Shown here one piece after another: positions 27,553 through 39,947 of a DNA stretch of 64,000 bases. The notes beneath the pieces are model-generated. The model did not search any database and was not told where the DNA came from. It saw only the letters and a program-made list of their open reading frames with translations. Position 1 is the stretch's first letter. The number at the start of each line of letters is the position of its first letter. The stretch comes from Fistularia commersonii (taxonomy: Eukaryota; Chordata; Actinopteri; Syngnathiformes; Fistulariidae): assembly GCA_037954325.1 (NCBI GenBank), contig JBBMNZ010000003.1, positions 16,633,892-16,697,891 of the forward strand, given 5' to 3'. A program made the position numbers and the translations under genes.

Positions 27553-28814
27553 ATGCGTGTGCGTGGGAGAGAGGGAGAGAGAAGGAGAATGTGTGCCACC
27601 TGCCAGCAAAATCATATCCTTTTATGACATTTCTATGAATTTCCTTTTCAAACCAAGAAACACATTGTGCCCTGGGTGTGCTGGCTCATTGTGTTGGTAA
27701 CATTCAATCAAAATGAGAGTCCTGGTCCCAGGTGAAATGAATGTTTAAAATATTGTGAGCTTTTGAAATATTTTGAGTGATTGGTCGAGAGATATATTCT
27801 TATATCTAGGTTTTCTTCCAGATCAGCTCCTTCAATGGTCCCCTGAACCATTCCCCTGAACCATTTCTTCTACTATGTCAACCCTAATTTGCTGGTGATC
27901 ATTATGTCCCCATTAGTAGTTCCTACCCACTCTTATCGCTCAAGAAATAAGGCTATACGTTTTCAAGCACCTCCTAGTAGAAGCATATCCGCAATTTCGC
28001 TAAAGGAGTCTCCCAAGAGATCAATGAAGTTCTATCCCATCCTGTCCTAACTCAACCTGTTATCCAACTGCTATCCATCTGTTAAACCATGATGTGATTG
28101 AGTTCATCCATCACAGGGAAGCTTCCACTAAATTTATGGATCTAGTTCTCTTCAGCCATAATCCCAAATGCTACCAACAAGATTCAAGCAGTCTGCTGCC
28201 AGCTATGTTCCACACCAACAAGAGCCACTATAATCTATGCTCTCTGATTGTTTTCTTAGTATTACCACCTTAAAATGTATTTCACTCAAGACTTAAAAGG
28301 ATATGATATATGAAAAAGAAAATCTGAATAGTTTCCCTTGTTATTTTTGAGACAGATTTTAGAGAACGTTCAGAAACATCCAACTTACAAAGATTACCTG
28401 ACAACATTCTCCGGGTTTTGGTCTTCAGAAAAAAATAGCACCTTGCTCGGGAGCATGCCAAATGGTTGCATTTATAATTTTGTCCCTGAGACATGTTCTA
28501 TTACAGGTTAAAACAAACGTGTATAAACATATAACCAAATAAACAAATAAATAAAAACATAGCAGGAGCCAATGCAAAACTATTGCTCTGGAGAAAGGAA
28601 CATGTGACTATGAAAAGCTTCTAAAGTACATCAATTATTAGTAATAACATTTATATAAAAAAAGGGCAGTAAATTATTTCCAAAATGTAACTTTACTTTT
28701 TGTGCATTTATAGCATTTGCATATATGTGTTAATTCAATTTTTTCTCTATTTAATATTTTGCCTGATAAAAGGATATCACATTGCATGAAAGCACTGCCT
28801 AGTGAAAACATGAA

Positions 28815-29175
28815 GGATGGCAAGGTGGCACAGTGGTTAGAACTTCGTCCTCAGACCACGAAGGACCCTGGTTTGATTCCGACAAGGGGATCTTTCTGTG
28901 TGGAGTTTGCATGTTCCCTCTTGTCTGTGTGGGTTTCCCTTCCTGTTCTTCGATTTCCTCCCACAGTCGAAAAAACATGCAGGTTAATTGGAAAAAATTG
29001 GGAAAATTGCCCTGAATGAGTGAGTGAATGATTGTTTGTCTATAGATACGTGGACCTGGACCGGTGACCAGTCCTGGGCGTCCCCTGGCCTCTCGCCTAA
29101 TTACAACTGGGATAGGCTCCAGCATCCCCGTAACCCTGAGTGCAGGATAAGCGGCAGATGATGGATGGATGGATG
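28815..29175 (+). repeat. tRNA-derived SINE, full length
   Basis: Head gcaaggtggcacagtggtta and B box ggtttgattcc, followed by the body (tgtggagtttgcatgttccc; cacagtcgaaaaaacatgc) and the 3' part (ctgggataggctccagc; gtgcaggataagcgg). It ends in a short (GGAT)n tail at 29160-29175. This is the best-preserved copy of the family in the window. Confidence 0.8.
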
Positions 29176-30461
29176 AAAACATGTAATCTGCTGCAATGAA
29201 ATGGTCACATTACAAATGAGCGACATGGGATTTGTTCCTAACCTTTTCTTAAATTTGAAAGATGGTTCCAACTTTAAGAGGCAGAAATATGTACGGTCAT
29301 TGCATGTCAGCTGGTTAACATTTGGATGAATCAAGGCTCCCCGGCACTTGGCCTGAGAGGTTCGACAGTGGCAGATGTCCAGCCAACCCTGCTCAAGCCA
29401 GCGGGCACATCTGTGAGGTTGGAAATGAGGGACAGTTTTATATGATTTCTTGTGTTATCCTTCCGACGGTCACCAGAGGAAATTCTCTGTATGTAGTGTG
29501 CTGATGATACGGATCATGAAAAATCGTATAGCGCTAAGTGGTTATTCCATAAAACTGTGGTTTCCCTCAGCAGCTCTGATCCAGCTTTCAGCCAACTTGT
29601 TAGTGTGTCAATTGCATGGTAACTTGAGAACCCAACTGATGCTATGTTGCTCTTCTGGCACCCTTATTGTGATGACCAGATTTGGGAAAAGTGCAGGGAC
29701 CAAGTTTTTTTCCACTCTTGGCCCAGTTATGGTGTATATCTTGATGTTTGGACAGAACGGCTCCACTTTTTGTAGCATCTCCATTCATTCTCCATACTGG
29801 CAAACACACATGACAGCACTGGCCCCCCTTAAATAGTGAGATAATATTTTTTTATTATTATTCTATACTATTTTAATGAGGACTTAATTTCTGTGCTTCT
29901 AGCATCCGTTTGAATGTGGGGTTTGAACTGCATCTTGATGTGAGAGGCAGAGATTGCTCATTGTTAATACAAAACACATCAGGCTGCTCAGCTCTCCTCC
30001 AATGTGGACAGTCCCTCAAGAAGTATAAATTCTCCTATTTTGTCATTATGATTCTGATAACAGCTGGAAATAAATTTGATTATTGTAATTAATTTAGTTT
30101 TTTTTTCCAATTTGTCAGGCTGGAAATGTTGCAGAATGCTTGATCTGTTGCTCTTCATTTAATTCAAACTGATTAGCAGTGTTTGGATGCTGCAACCACT
30201 TTGAAGCACATCTTCAGTGGATCTTCTTGAATCAGAATAATTTTGATGCATTCACTGGCCACAGGTTGCGCAGAGCGATAGAATTTTTAGTAGACACCTG
30301 TGCCATTTATCAGGCTGTAGGTGTACAAGTAATCACTCTGAATAGCAAAGCCATTGGTGTGTTTTTGAGACTGTTATGCAGAAAAGTTTAGTTTAGTTGG
30401 CATGTGTGGCAATAACAACAACAAAGATGCTGCTCAAGCTGCTCTTGTTTAAAAAAGCAGG

Positions 30462-30660
30462 CATATCTTCAATCGTAAGGTTGGTGGTCCGATCCCCAGC
30501 TCCTCATTTCTGCAACGCCGATATGTCCTTGGCCAAGACACCAAATCCCCAGTTGCTCCTGGTTGTCTGGTTAGCGCCTGGTTTAGCAGCTGTGCTGCCA
30601 TTGTTGTGTGAGTGTGTGCGGGAATGGTTTCTGGTGTGTGGTGTGAAAGTGTGATGTAAG
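30462..30660 (+). repeat. Degenerate teleost SINE-like repeat
   Basis: ggttggtggtccgatcccca, then atgtccttggccaagacacc, agttgctcctggttg and a gtgtgagtgtgtgcgggaat end are the order of blocks of a widespread fish repeat. It is related in layout to the element at 34365. The head before 30480 is decayed. Confidence 0.45.
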
Positions 30661-32413
30661 TTTAGACAATTTACCTTTAAGCTAAACGATTCAAAACAAA
30701 AAAACAATAAACTTGTTATTTAGATGTTATCTGTACTTCGCAAAAAACAATAGGTTTTTAATGTCTTTATTTTGTTGGTTGTTCTTGTAAACCACTGACT
30801 ACGCATTTACATACTTGAGGTTCAAACCAGCGTTTGACGTTCAGCTGCAAACAAACGTTTGACGAAAACCCCATTCCCGAGGCCAGCTGTTGAAGATGAC
30901 TGACATCTAAGGCCATTAGAGTGACTCATGTATGAAACAACTTGTCTACAGTAATCCTATCAGGTCAAGTTTTCTGAAATTTTTCTATCTGCCACAATGC
31001 ACTTTCCCCTGGTGTGATATAAACATCAAGCCCAACTGGCATAATTCACGGAAATAAAAAGATGCGTAAATGGAAAAGAGTCATGAGACAGAGGTCCACA
31101 GTTTGCGTGGCCAAACAGAGTATAGATTTTTTAATTCATTGCACATTTCTTTTTCTTGCTATTTCTTGCTAATATTTGCTCAACAGCCCAACCACATAAT
31201 TAGTTAAAAAAGGCACAAGTGGTTCTGTCTGTTCAGTTTAGCCATTAGGGTGAGCTCACTCTGCCATTTACTGACATTAGTTGCAGGAGTTCTTTAAGAA
31301 TGCCCTTCGTGAAACCTGGAAAATTTTAGTTACTCCTTTTGTGGAAAACAAGAGTTCTTTACTTTAAGAAAAGGAATGCATGCATAAATAACTTGATATT
31401 CAGAATAATCATGCCGGTCAACACACTCCCGAGATCTGAATACTCTGGCATTCAAAAATTGTTCATTTACTGGAGTCATAATTAGGTAAGAGTTGAAGAT
31501 GCGGGTTACTGTCATGAACTGTCCTGTTGATGGGACCCTTTGGGTTTTGAGATTTAGATGTGCATGTTAATCTGTTCCATGTCTTTAGTGCTCTCATTAG
31601 CAACTCCCTCACTCAACCCACCACCCCCTATTATTTTCATTCTTTTTCTCTGGGCTAATCGCTACAAAAGATAATGACAAAGTGAAACAAGGCAGCAAAT
31701 GGAAAATAGCGTAATTCATTATATGATGATAGCCATTTGTTTGTCAGTGTCAGATAGTGTGTGATGGCTTTCAGCTGTAAAGTCCTGTTATAATGAGATA
31801 GCATACCAGTTGAGAAGCTGATGGTGAAAATTAAGATGTCCGAACTACTTTATCTTTTTGGTGTGACCAAGAAATATGACTTTAAAAGAATCAAGAGGCT
31901 GGATGAGCCCCATCTATCATATCTGAATCAAGCTGATTGGGGAATTCACAAATACTAAAATAGATTACATATTGTGTTTAGTGGCTGTGAACAACTCAAA
32001 TGATTTCATATTAAGGGAAGACACAGCCAAGTGCCTCTTGCATTCATGGAATCTGTGGGATACTTTTATTTTTCAAAATCTTAATTCAAAATCTTAATAA
32101 CAGAACCTCAAGTCTACCAGTTTTAAAGTAATATCATTGCAATGAAAATCTGATGATTATTTTGTGTAATTGACTAATAATTGTAATAATAATAATTGTG
32201 TAATTTGATCTTCTTGACACAAGATGCTCCACATTGCTGTTGTGGCTTAAAAGCACTTGAGATGTGACCAGTTCTGCCTTTTTCAACAGTCTCAATTAGT
32301 TTTAGTCTTCAGTTGTATTTGAGAAAATATACATTCTCTTGGAAAAATGCATTGACAGCTCTGTTGTGTCAAATTCAGCGTTTTGCACAATGATCTATAT
32401 CAATGATCTATAT

Positions 32414-32617
32414 CAGGCCTGGCCAACCTGTGGCTCCTGAGCCGCATGGGGCTCTTACGCTCATGTCGACTTTTGTGTTTGTGTGTTTTTGACTTGAGCG
32501 ATCACGTGCCGCTCCAGTGTTCTCCGCGCACAGCAAAAAAAAAACCACACAAATACAAGAATCGACATGAACGTAAGAGCCGCATGTGGCTTGGGAGCCA
32601 CAGGTTGGCCAGGCCTG
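32414..32617. mobile_element. hAT-like MITE with 8-bp target site duplication
   Basis: A complete 204-bp non-autonomous DNA transposon. It starts CAGGCCTGGCCAACCTGTGG and its other end is the exact reverse complement of that 20-mer. The inverted repeats continue inward for about 75 bp with a few mismatches and small length differences, leaving a loop of roughly 45 bp. It is flanked by identical 8-bp copies of ATCTATAT (32406-32413 and 32618-32625), the duplication length of hAT transposases. It has no coding capacity. It lies 262 bp upstream of megf11 exon 4. Confidence 0.88.
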
Positions 32618-32878
32618 ATCTATATCAACAAAAACCTATTTGAGTAGAGCAGCACTTCACAGATACAATGTCTAAAGGCCTCTCTAAATTTATGTCTTCA
32701 TTATCTGTGCTGAACTTTACTTGTCTAACGGTATAGATTGTTTGCTGGATTCAATTCAATTGAGTTTACTCTTATTTGAATGGGAACATTTAAAAAAAAA
32801 AAGCGTCATAATGCGGAAAAAAAAGTTGCAAAGACTTACGGGAGTTATTAACCCCAGGGTTCTCGTTCTCATCTACAG

Positions 32879-32971
32879 CACTGTGTACCGAGGAGTGTGC
32901 CCATGGACGGTGTGTGTCTCCTGATACCTGCCAGTGTGAGCCCGGCTGGGGAGGGCTGGACTGCTCCAGCG
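32879..32971 (+). CDS. megf11: megf11 coding exon 4: first EGF-like repeat
   Basis: This 93-base exon completes Pro107 and encodes residues 108-137 plus one base of the next codon. The peptide LCTEECAHGRCVSPDTCQCE followed by PGWGGLDCSS is a complete six-cysteine EGF-like unit (Cys 109, 113, 118, 124, 126, 135). It is the first of the long extracellular EGF series of MEGF10/11. The TEEC and VSPDT residues favour MEGF11 (MEGF10 has ADKC and IAPNT). The acceptor is tctcatctacag, ending 32878; the donor is gtgagt at 32972. It lies 15.6 kb downstream of exon 3. The reading frame stays open across all four exons. The remaining EGF repeats, membrane segment and cytoplasmic tail must lie beyond this window. 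Confidence 0.93.
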
Positions 32972-33920
32972 GTGAGTGCAGACTGAGTTTTTAATTTATT
33001 TTATTTGAAAAAAAAATAAAAGGAATTTTCTGCCATATTTCTCAGACAAACCTGCTTGTTTCATAGAAGTGGATTAAGTCAGTACAAGATTTCTGTGAAC
33101 TTTTCAATTGAATTACTCGAATAAGAAACAGGAAAAAATGTCAGAAACTATCAACTTTTTTCTTCCACATGATAAAAGTGTTTGTTTTGGGACAGCTATC
33201 TAGTATTTATTCTGTGTTGTGGTTCATGGTCATATTTCCTTAGAAAATTAAATCAAACTCACAGAGACCTCTCTAAATTAAATTAGAGAACAGAAATTAA
33301 AATCAGATTATCAAGAATTCAAAAAGAAATTTAGCTTGAAATTCTGGGAAATATTTCATTAATGTAATCTGGAAAAAGTACTGAGCAGCAGGCCTGCTTC
33401 ATATCCATGGCTATCCATGTGTTTAATTCAGAATTTGTGGTCTGGGACTCATTTCCCCAAGCTGCATTCGGTCAGCTAACATTTACAAAAATAGGTGCAT
33501 CCTCAACTGCATGTCGAGGGACCAGATTTTTCAGTTTTGATTGTGGTTCGCTTGCCATTTGAGTATTTTTCGAGGTGTCACAACTGAGTCAACCTAAGCT
33601 TCCATGCAGATGATGGTCTTGCATGAGTATGGCTGATACGCAAGTTAGTTAAGTGAGTTAATAGGGGACGTGTGAGACAGTGAAGTCGAAGACTTCTTGC
33701 AGCTTCAACAACAGCTGTTGAACAGTCAGTCAATTCAAAGCACAAATCAAATGGAGGAGATTCATTCTGGAGACACCAGATGCTTCAGATGCTGGTCCTA
33801 CTTTCGGTGTCATACCCTCCTCAAAAATAATTCATCAGTCATATTGCAACGTGCCTGCTTGGGTTATTTCGTAAGGGTCTCTTCCTCCCTCGGGTTAAAA
33901 TCATGCAATAGGTTAACATA

Positions 33921-34095
33921 AGACTGAATTGCCTGTGGGTGTGAATGAGTGAGGGAATGGTGTGAATGTAGTCTTGTGATTGACAGGCGACCAGTTGTGG
34001 TTAAACTCTGAGCCTCTACAGGTGTGCACTGGGATTGGATCCAGCGACCCTACGAGCCAGTGTGTATTATACGTGATATAGATAATGAATGAATG
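33921..34095 (+). repeat. SINE 3' fragment
   Basis: Contains the body and 3' part of the same SINE family: attgcctgtgggtgtgaatg, gacaggcgaccagt, gggattggatccagcgaccc, and a GAATGAATGA end. The tRNA-like head is absent. Confidence 0.6.
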
Positions 34096-34364
34096 ACCGA
34101 TTGAAAGCATGAAATTGTTACTGTGTGCTGCATTGTAGGGATGTGCAACTACGTGTTCTACAGCATAGCTGATATTCTTTTCTGGTCCATTTCATAAAAT
34201 CATATTTCCTCCTTAGGTATTTCAACCGTATGTGTTCCTCTGCGCAGAGCTTGCTTCACTGTTTCTGTTTTTATTTCAAATGTAGCTCCTCTTCATTATT
34301 AATCAGCCCAAACTCCTAATCCTTCTGTACTTCTGTCCTGAAAAAAATTGAAATTAACAAAGTA

Positions 34365-34594
34365 ATGGGGGTAGTGTGGCGCAGGAGGTAGAACAATCAT
34401 CTTGGAAAATTCCTGGTTCGATTTCTGGCTCCTCCCAGTGTGTCGAAGTGTTTTTGAGCAAGACACTGAACCCTAACTGCTCCCCTGGCTCTGGTGAACG
34501 GCATCTCTACTGCTCATGATTCATTCATGATGGGTTAATTGCAGAGAACGAATTTCCCCATGGGTATTAATAAAGGATAAATTATTATTATTAA
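34365..34594 (+). repeat. Second tRNA-like SINE family, copy A
   Basis: Head gtagtgtggcgcaggaggta with B box ggttcgatttc, then gagcaagacactgaacccta, ctgctcatgattcattcatg, and a 3' end gaatttccccatgggtatta leading into an (ATT)n tail. A minus-strand copy sharing the middle and 3' parts is at 42655-42835. Confidence 0.65.
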
Positions 34595-36877
34595 TTCCGT
34601 ACAGTGGCCTAAAAAAGGTTTAGATGGTGTCAACCCAGAGTTAGTGAGGAGGGGAAAAGACTGGCAATCATTGAATCCATGTATAGGATCTGCTTGATAA
34701 CATTTGTAAATACGTCTTCAACAGATTTTGATGCCAAATAAATAAGCTAAGTATTAAATTGCAATTTAATACAGGATTCAGTTCAACTTACTGCTGCAGT
34801 TCCACTCTTTTCACTCAGTGTCTCCCTGACCTTACCGTGTATATTTGGGTGTTTGGTTTAGTATCAGCGTTCTTTGGTCACTGCATTGTTTATCTGTTTT
34901 TATTGATGTCCTAGGTCCAGGGGACTAAGACACAGGGACAGGGTAAATAAACCATCACTCAGGAAAAAAGATTGGAAAAGGGTGAAGTACTTATGAATGT
35001 GCTTTTTGAGGTAAAGATGCCAAAGAAAGTACAGAACATTCAGGTATATAGAGCTGTTCTTGAAAGATCAGGTGGTTATTTTTATCCAGCAACGGTAGTT
35101 GCTCTGTATTTCCCTTTTCTTGTTTGTTTGTGATAAAGCAAATCACACAGAAAATCGCTTGCTGGTAGTGTATGATTGGAAAATAAATAAATGATGTTGT
35201 TTACCTATTCCGCTTGATTGATTAATAGGCCTTAGCATGAACAGCTTCTCACATCCCAATAGTAGAAGTTGTCATTTTCTCATTACCTGAGGAAGGATGT
35301 TTTATTTGCTATAAAGACACAACATACATCCCTCATAATATCGAGTGTAATCTTACTCAGATTGCATTTTATTTCACGTTCTTTTCTCACCTTACTGTTG
35401 TCGAAATAGATCTTCAGTAACACATCTAGAGATCTCACACTGTTTTCATTTCTCATTTTGTTGTCCAATCTGCTAGACTCAAGATGAGAGTGATGTTCTT
35501 CATGATGTTTGGCAAATGGACTTGGTTTAGATGCAGTGGCTTGTATTAAATTAGTTTAAAATCTTAATGACTCAGACAGACTATCCACCTCAGAGGATGT
35601 TGATTGGTGGACAACACCTGCTCTTTTAATTCAGATCCAGTTAGCTGGATGTTGGTATAAATCACGCAGCCCAGCGGGAACAGGTTTAGTAAATGTGGGT
35701 GGGCTGAAGCCAAGATAGGAGTCCAGCAAAGATGTGTTGATGAGAAGTATTCAAACACGCATGTGAAAAGATGGCTTTGTGGAAACTCAGTAGCCCTAAA
35801 CCCATCACTTAAACCAAATTCTGCTTTTTCATAATTTCGCTAAACTGAAAACTTGATGGCTCTCAGTCCATCTACAGCATCTTTACTGTTTCTCTCATAT
35901 TATAGCATTTATATCATTGAATGCACGCTGAAAATACTGTATTTTAAGCCAGGATAAACTTGTCCATGCTTGACTTAATGCAGATGACCAGCCATTTATC
36001 ACAAATTGTGAAATCTATCTTGAGACCTTATGCTATCAATCGCTTAAGCAATTAAGCTGCTTAGTATTTACTTGGCAAAGGCTTAAAATTTCCGCCATAA
36101 TATTTTTTTCTATCCATTGATTGGCTCTATAGAATCTTTCATGCCTTTGCCGTTAAATGTGAAAACTAGTGGAGTGTCTCTGTTTTCATTCTGCACATCA
36201 TTCTGTTCAGTGAAGCCTGAACAAAATCCAAAGGCCAGAAACCTGTTACTGCTGGAACAATATCAGTGAGAGTGGTGTAAGTGAAGCAGAGGTTCGTAAA
36301 ACCAAAACGAAAAGTACAGAAGGCGACATCGAAACTGTGGGGGGGCGAAGCCATAGGTTTGTATTTTCATTAAAACGAATGATGACTGGCTTTGTAACCC
36401 AGTGTTAATGTGAAATCACGTACACCCGTGGACAATGTTACAGTAGGATCTGTCACAGAACTGCAGTACCTGTCAGCTGAGAACTGAATGTAAATGAAAA
36501 AAAAAACCCATGACATCGGGACTTGATTTTTTTTTTTTATTTCAACCTAGATTTTGGAACATAAATGGAAAATCACGTCATGTCATGGCTCAAGTTAATT
36601 GAGCCAGTATCTGTTATCAGAAGAATTATTCATGTAAATTAATTTGCAGAGAACAGCATTCTGAAAACTCTTATAGACATAGTACACTAAATCTGGCCCA
36701 GTGTCATCATCACAAATTTCCTACATTAACTTAAATAGATATAGATTTAAGTAGATCTCAAAAGTGTCAATACCTAACTTTCTATTTTATACTTTTTTTA
36801 TTGTCTCTTCATTTCTTCTGACTCTTTTTCCCCTCAGATTTCAGAAGGTAATTCATTTTGTTTTATATTTTTTGTTT

Positions 36878-36962
36878 TTTATATTATTTGCTTTATATTA
36901 TATTTTATATATATTATATATATATCATATATATATTTTATATATATTTTATATTATATTTT
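36878..36962. repeat. AT-rich low-complexity block
   Basis: Interleaved TATAT and TTTTATAT units with little G or C. Confidence 0.85.
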
Positions 36963-38689
36963 ACTGAGTTTAGAGGTGAATTGTTTCATCAATTTATCAT
37001 CATTTTAACATGATTTTGTAAGAATACTTGGAATTTACAAAACGTAGCAAATGTCTTTGGCGAACACAGACACACTCACACGCATAATATAAAACAGCAT
37101 AATTTACTACTTTGATTTCACGCAAGGAACTGTAATCCCAGCTTTGAAAAACAAACCACAAAAACTTCTGATCTCGGGCTAGATTTAAAAGGAGTTATCT
37201 TTGAGATTACAAAAGATTGAAAGATTTTAGTGCCTCAGTTAATGTTTATCGATGTTATGTTGGAGACGTGGCTCTCTATGATTTGTCCATCAATATACAC
37301 AGTGTCCGTATATTCTAGAAGGGAAGGACACTGTTTCAGGCGTCCTCTGTCTGCACAAGACAGGCTTTAGGTTACAATTGGCGTCAGCATGAAGTGACTC
37401 TCAGGCTAAGGACATGGAAAAGAAAAGGCGAGCAAACTCGGGATTGTGCTTTACATAGCTAACCAGATTATTCGCTAAATCGGAGTGTGGGCCTCAGCTG
37501 TCTTTCTATACAAACTCCTTTCCAGACAGGAAACTTTGTTGCTCTGCCAGGGGACATAAATAGCTTGGACAGGAGTACAGGGAAGCAAACGAGAGGACGC
37601 CGCAATGACAAATGACTCGGGCAGAGACTTAGAGAGCAGAGGAAGACGAAAAACTGGTAGATAAGGACAAATTATGATGGCAATTATCATGTAAAGATGG
37701 TAATTGTGATGAGAAAGATTATCAAAAGCAGTAAGGATAACATGAAGGGAATGAATATTGCATAGAAGCAGTTTAGAATGATAACAGCTCTAACAAGATG
37801 ATAAGTAAGCTGCTACATTGACAATTTATAAAGTGAATAATTTCTATCAAGGGAGATTATATCTTATCCAGGGACCTTTATGGTTTTCAGAGTTTGCATA
37901 ATTTTTTTAACCAAGTGGTTTTGGTATTTGTTATTCTTTAATTCAAGAACACAGTATGCAAATTAAACATTATGAAGCAGTTTCACATTTTCATTTGAAT
38001 CTTTAATAAGACACATGTTGTGGATCTTCACAATAGTTAAATGCTTATGTATCAGAAAACAAAAACAGAATATCAAATGTAGCTTGGATTAATTATATAT
38101 GCAAATAATCCACAATTATATTCATATTTTGTTTGTTGGAGGCACCAGTTTCTACTTAAAGGTTATCATATTTGAAGTGTCTCAGAATAAGGGGTTTGTT
38201 TGACCATCTAAGGCTGTAGACATAATACATTAAATTAAATGTGAATGGGGTGACAAATGGCAAATCAACAGAACTGGACTAATGTGGCACGGCCACTCGT
38301 AAATAATCGGGCCTTTTTCATGGATGATTCACCTTCTTGACTATTGGAAAGGGCGAGAATGTGGGCTAAAGGGAATAAAATGAATAATCTGCCCAGATTA
38401 TATTATTGTATGAGCTGCACTGTCATGCAGCAGTGTTTACAGAAAACTTAGAATTAATAATCACATATATTTTTTAAGGTTCTGTTAAAGGCCCTATCTG
38501 ATGAGAACTGTGACACTAAGCGGATTCACTGCTCCTGACAAAATGTACTGTTTTAAGCTACTGAAGGGGAAAGCCCCTGCTGAATTATGTAGTAAAATCA
38601 CTTTGATACATTAAAACATGATTCACCGATCAAAACCAAAATCTTGAAGAGTAACATTGAGCACACCCATATTCTATATGTATGTATTT

Positions 38690-38696
38690 ATGTGTG

Positions 38697-38727
<31 letters not shown>

Positions 38728-38729
38728 GT
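38690..38729. repeat. Compound (GT)n-(TA)n microsatellite
   Basis: gtgtgtgtgtgt followed by ctatatatatatatatata. Confidence 0.85.
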
Positions 38730-39898
38730 AAATGCACATACATACATAGCATTTTTTCTTATTTTGCGTCAGCCTTTTTGGCTACTTCGTGATAACTCTT
38801 GCCTTTTTTTCTTTTTAAATATCCCCCCCACCTCCCCTTTTTTAATGAAATTTACTCCACTTGCAGAGCGAGAAAACTAAATTGGGATGTTTGACAAATA
38901 TCATGATCAAAATGAACAAAACAACTTGATACCACAACAAATTTATTTTTGCCATTTATATTCTAGCTGTATATTTAGTGGTCTATTTAGCTGTTTTCTT
39001 GAGCTGAGTGTATCTTTATTTAACAGCAATGCCTCGCTGGGGTGACTTAATTGTTCACGTTCGATGACGACAACAGCAGAAGGTTTCGGTGGGGCGGCTT
39101 TAAGCCATTTCGGCTCAGAGTGCACCAACTGACCTCCACAGACACCTGACAATGTGATTGTCCTCCTTTTAAAAGAGCTGTACCTCCACTTGATGGAGGT
39201 GACAGTGTCATTTCAGCCAGCTGCAGGAAACGACCCCGAAACACAAGGGTGCACTATGATTTCCTTTAGCCATCTCTCTCCCGTTGGGATGCAATGAGTC
39301 GAGGAAATACTCCATCAGGCCTCTTTGAGAACTCCCACCTCTGAATTCAGTTGGGGACTAGTCATCAATTCAGCCAGGGAATCCATTTGTTGTCACGGAA
39401 ACAAGTAAAGCCAATGCAGATTACTCAAGTGGTTGCCGTTTTTCAGAGCAATGGAGATGTTTGTTGCCCAAAGGATGAATGACAGACAGAGAAACTGTAC
39501 TGACAGAGACTGTGGAGATACAGTATATTTCAATAAATCTCTGTGTTGCTAATGTTCTTGTTATTGTTGTCAGCCCTGCCTATCTCTGTTAAAAATGGCC
39601 AACTGTGAGAGTTTCCTCTGTTTTTCAACCAGGAATTTATTACCTCAGGTATAAGTCAGATATGCAGGGACCAAAACAACAGCAATGGATTGCTATTTGG
39701 TGAAAACACACTTTTTAACAAGTGAGCTTTTGCTAATGAAAGGCCGAGATTTTTACTGTTTTGACAGAATGATATCTTTCAGAGTCGCATTTTTGATTCT
39801 TTTTTAAATATTCTGTTTTATTCATTTGTGTCTATATTATGTCCTCCAAATCATAGACCAATGCCTTTTTCTAGTAGTTACTATTGAAGCATTCAGTG

Positions 39899-39900
<2 letters not shown>

Positions 39901-39942
<42 letters not shown>
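39901..39942. repeat. (CA)n microsatellite
   Basis: About 21 CA units. Confidence 0.95.

Positions 39943-39947
<5 letters not shown>

Larger units (their letters stand above)
17262..32878 (+). other. megf11 intron 3
   Basis: A 15.6-kb phase-1 intron, gtaagt to ctacag. Identifiable contents are a minus-strand retroposon 3' end (20430-20745), a G-rich run (21212-21257), a long (GT)n run (27480-27551), a SINE (28815-29175), a SINE-like repeat (30462-30660) and a hAT-like MITE (32414-32617). I see no second gene. Between these elements the sequence is AT-rich and unremarkable. Confidence 0.85.

Noticed and set aside
27407..27700. Open frame with a long Cys-Val repeat
   Set aside because: It is the translation of the (GT)n microsatellite and has no other protein-like feature.
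13495..32971. megf10 instead of megf11
   Set aside because: The two are close paralogues, but the diagnostic residues in exons 3 and 4 agree with MEGF11.
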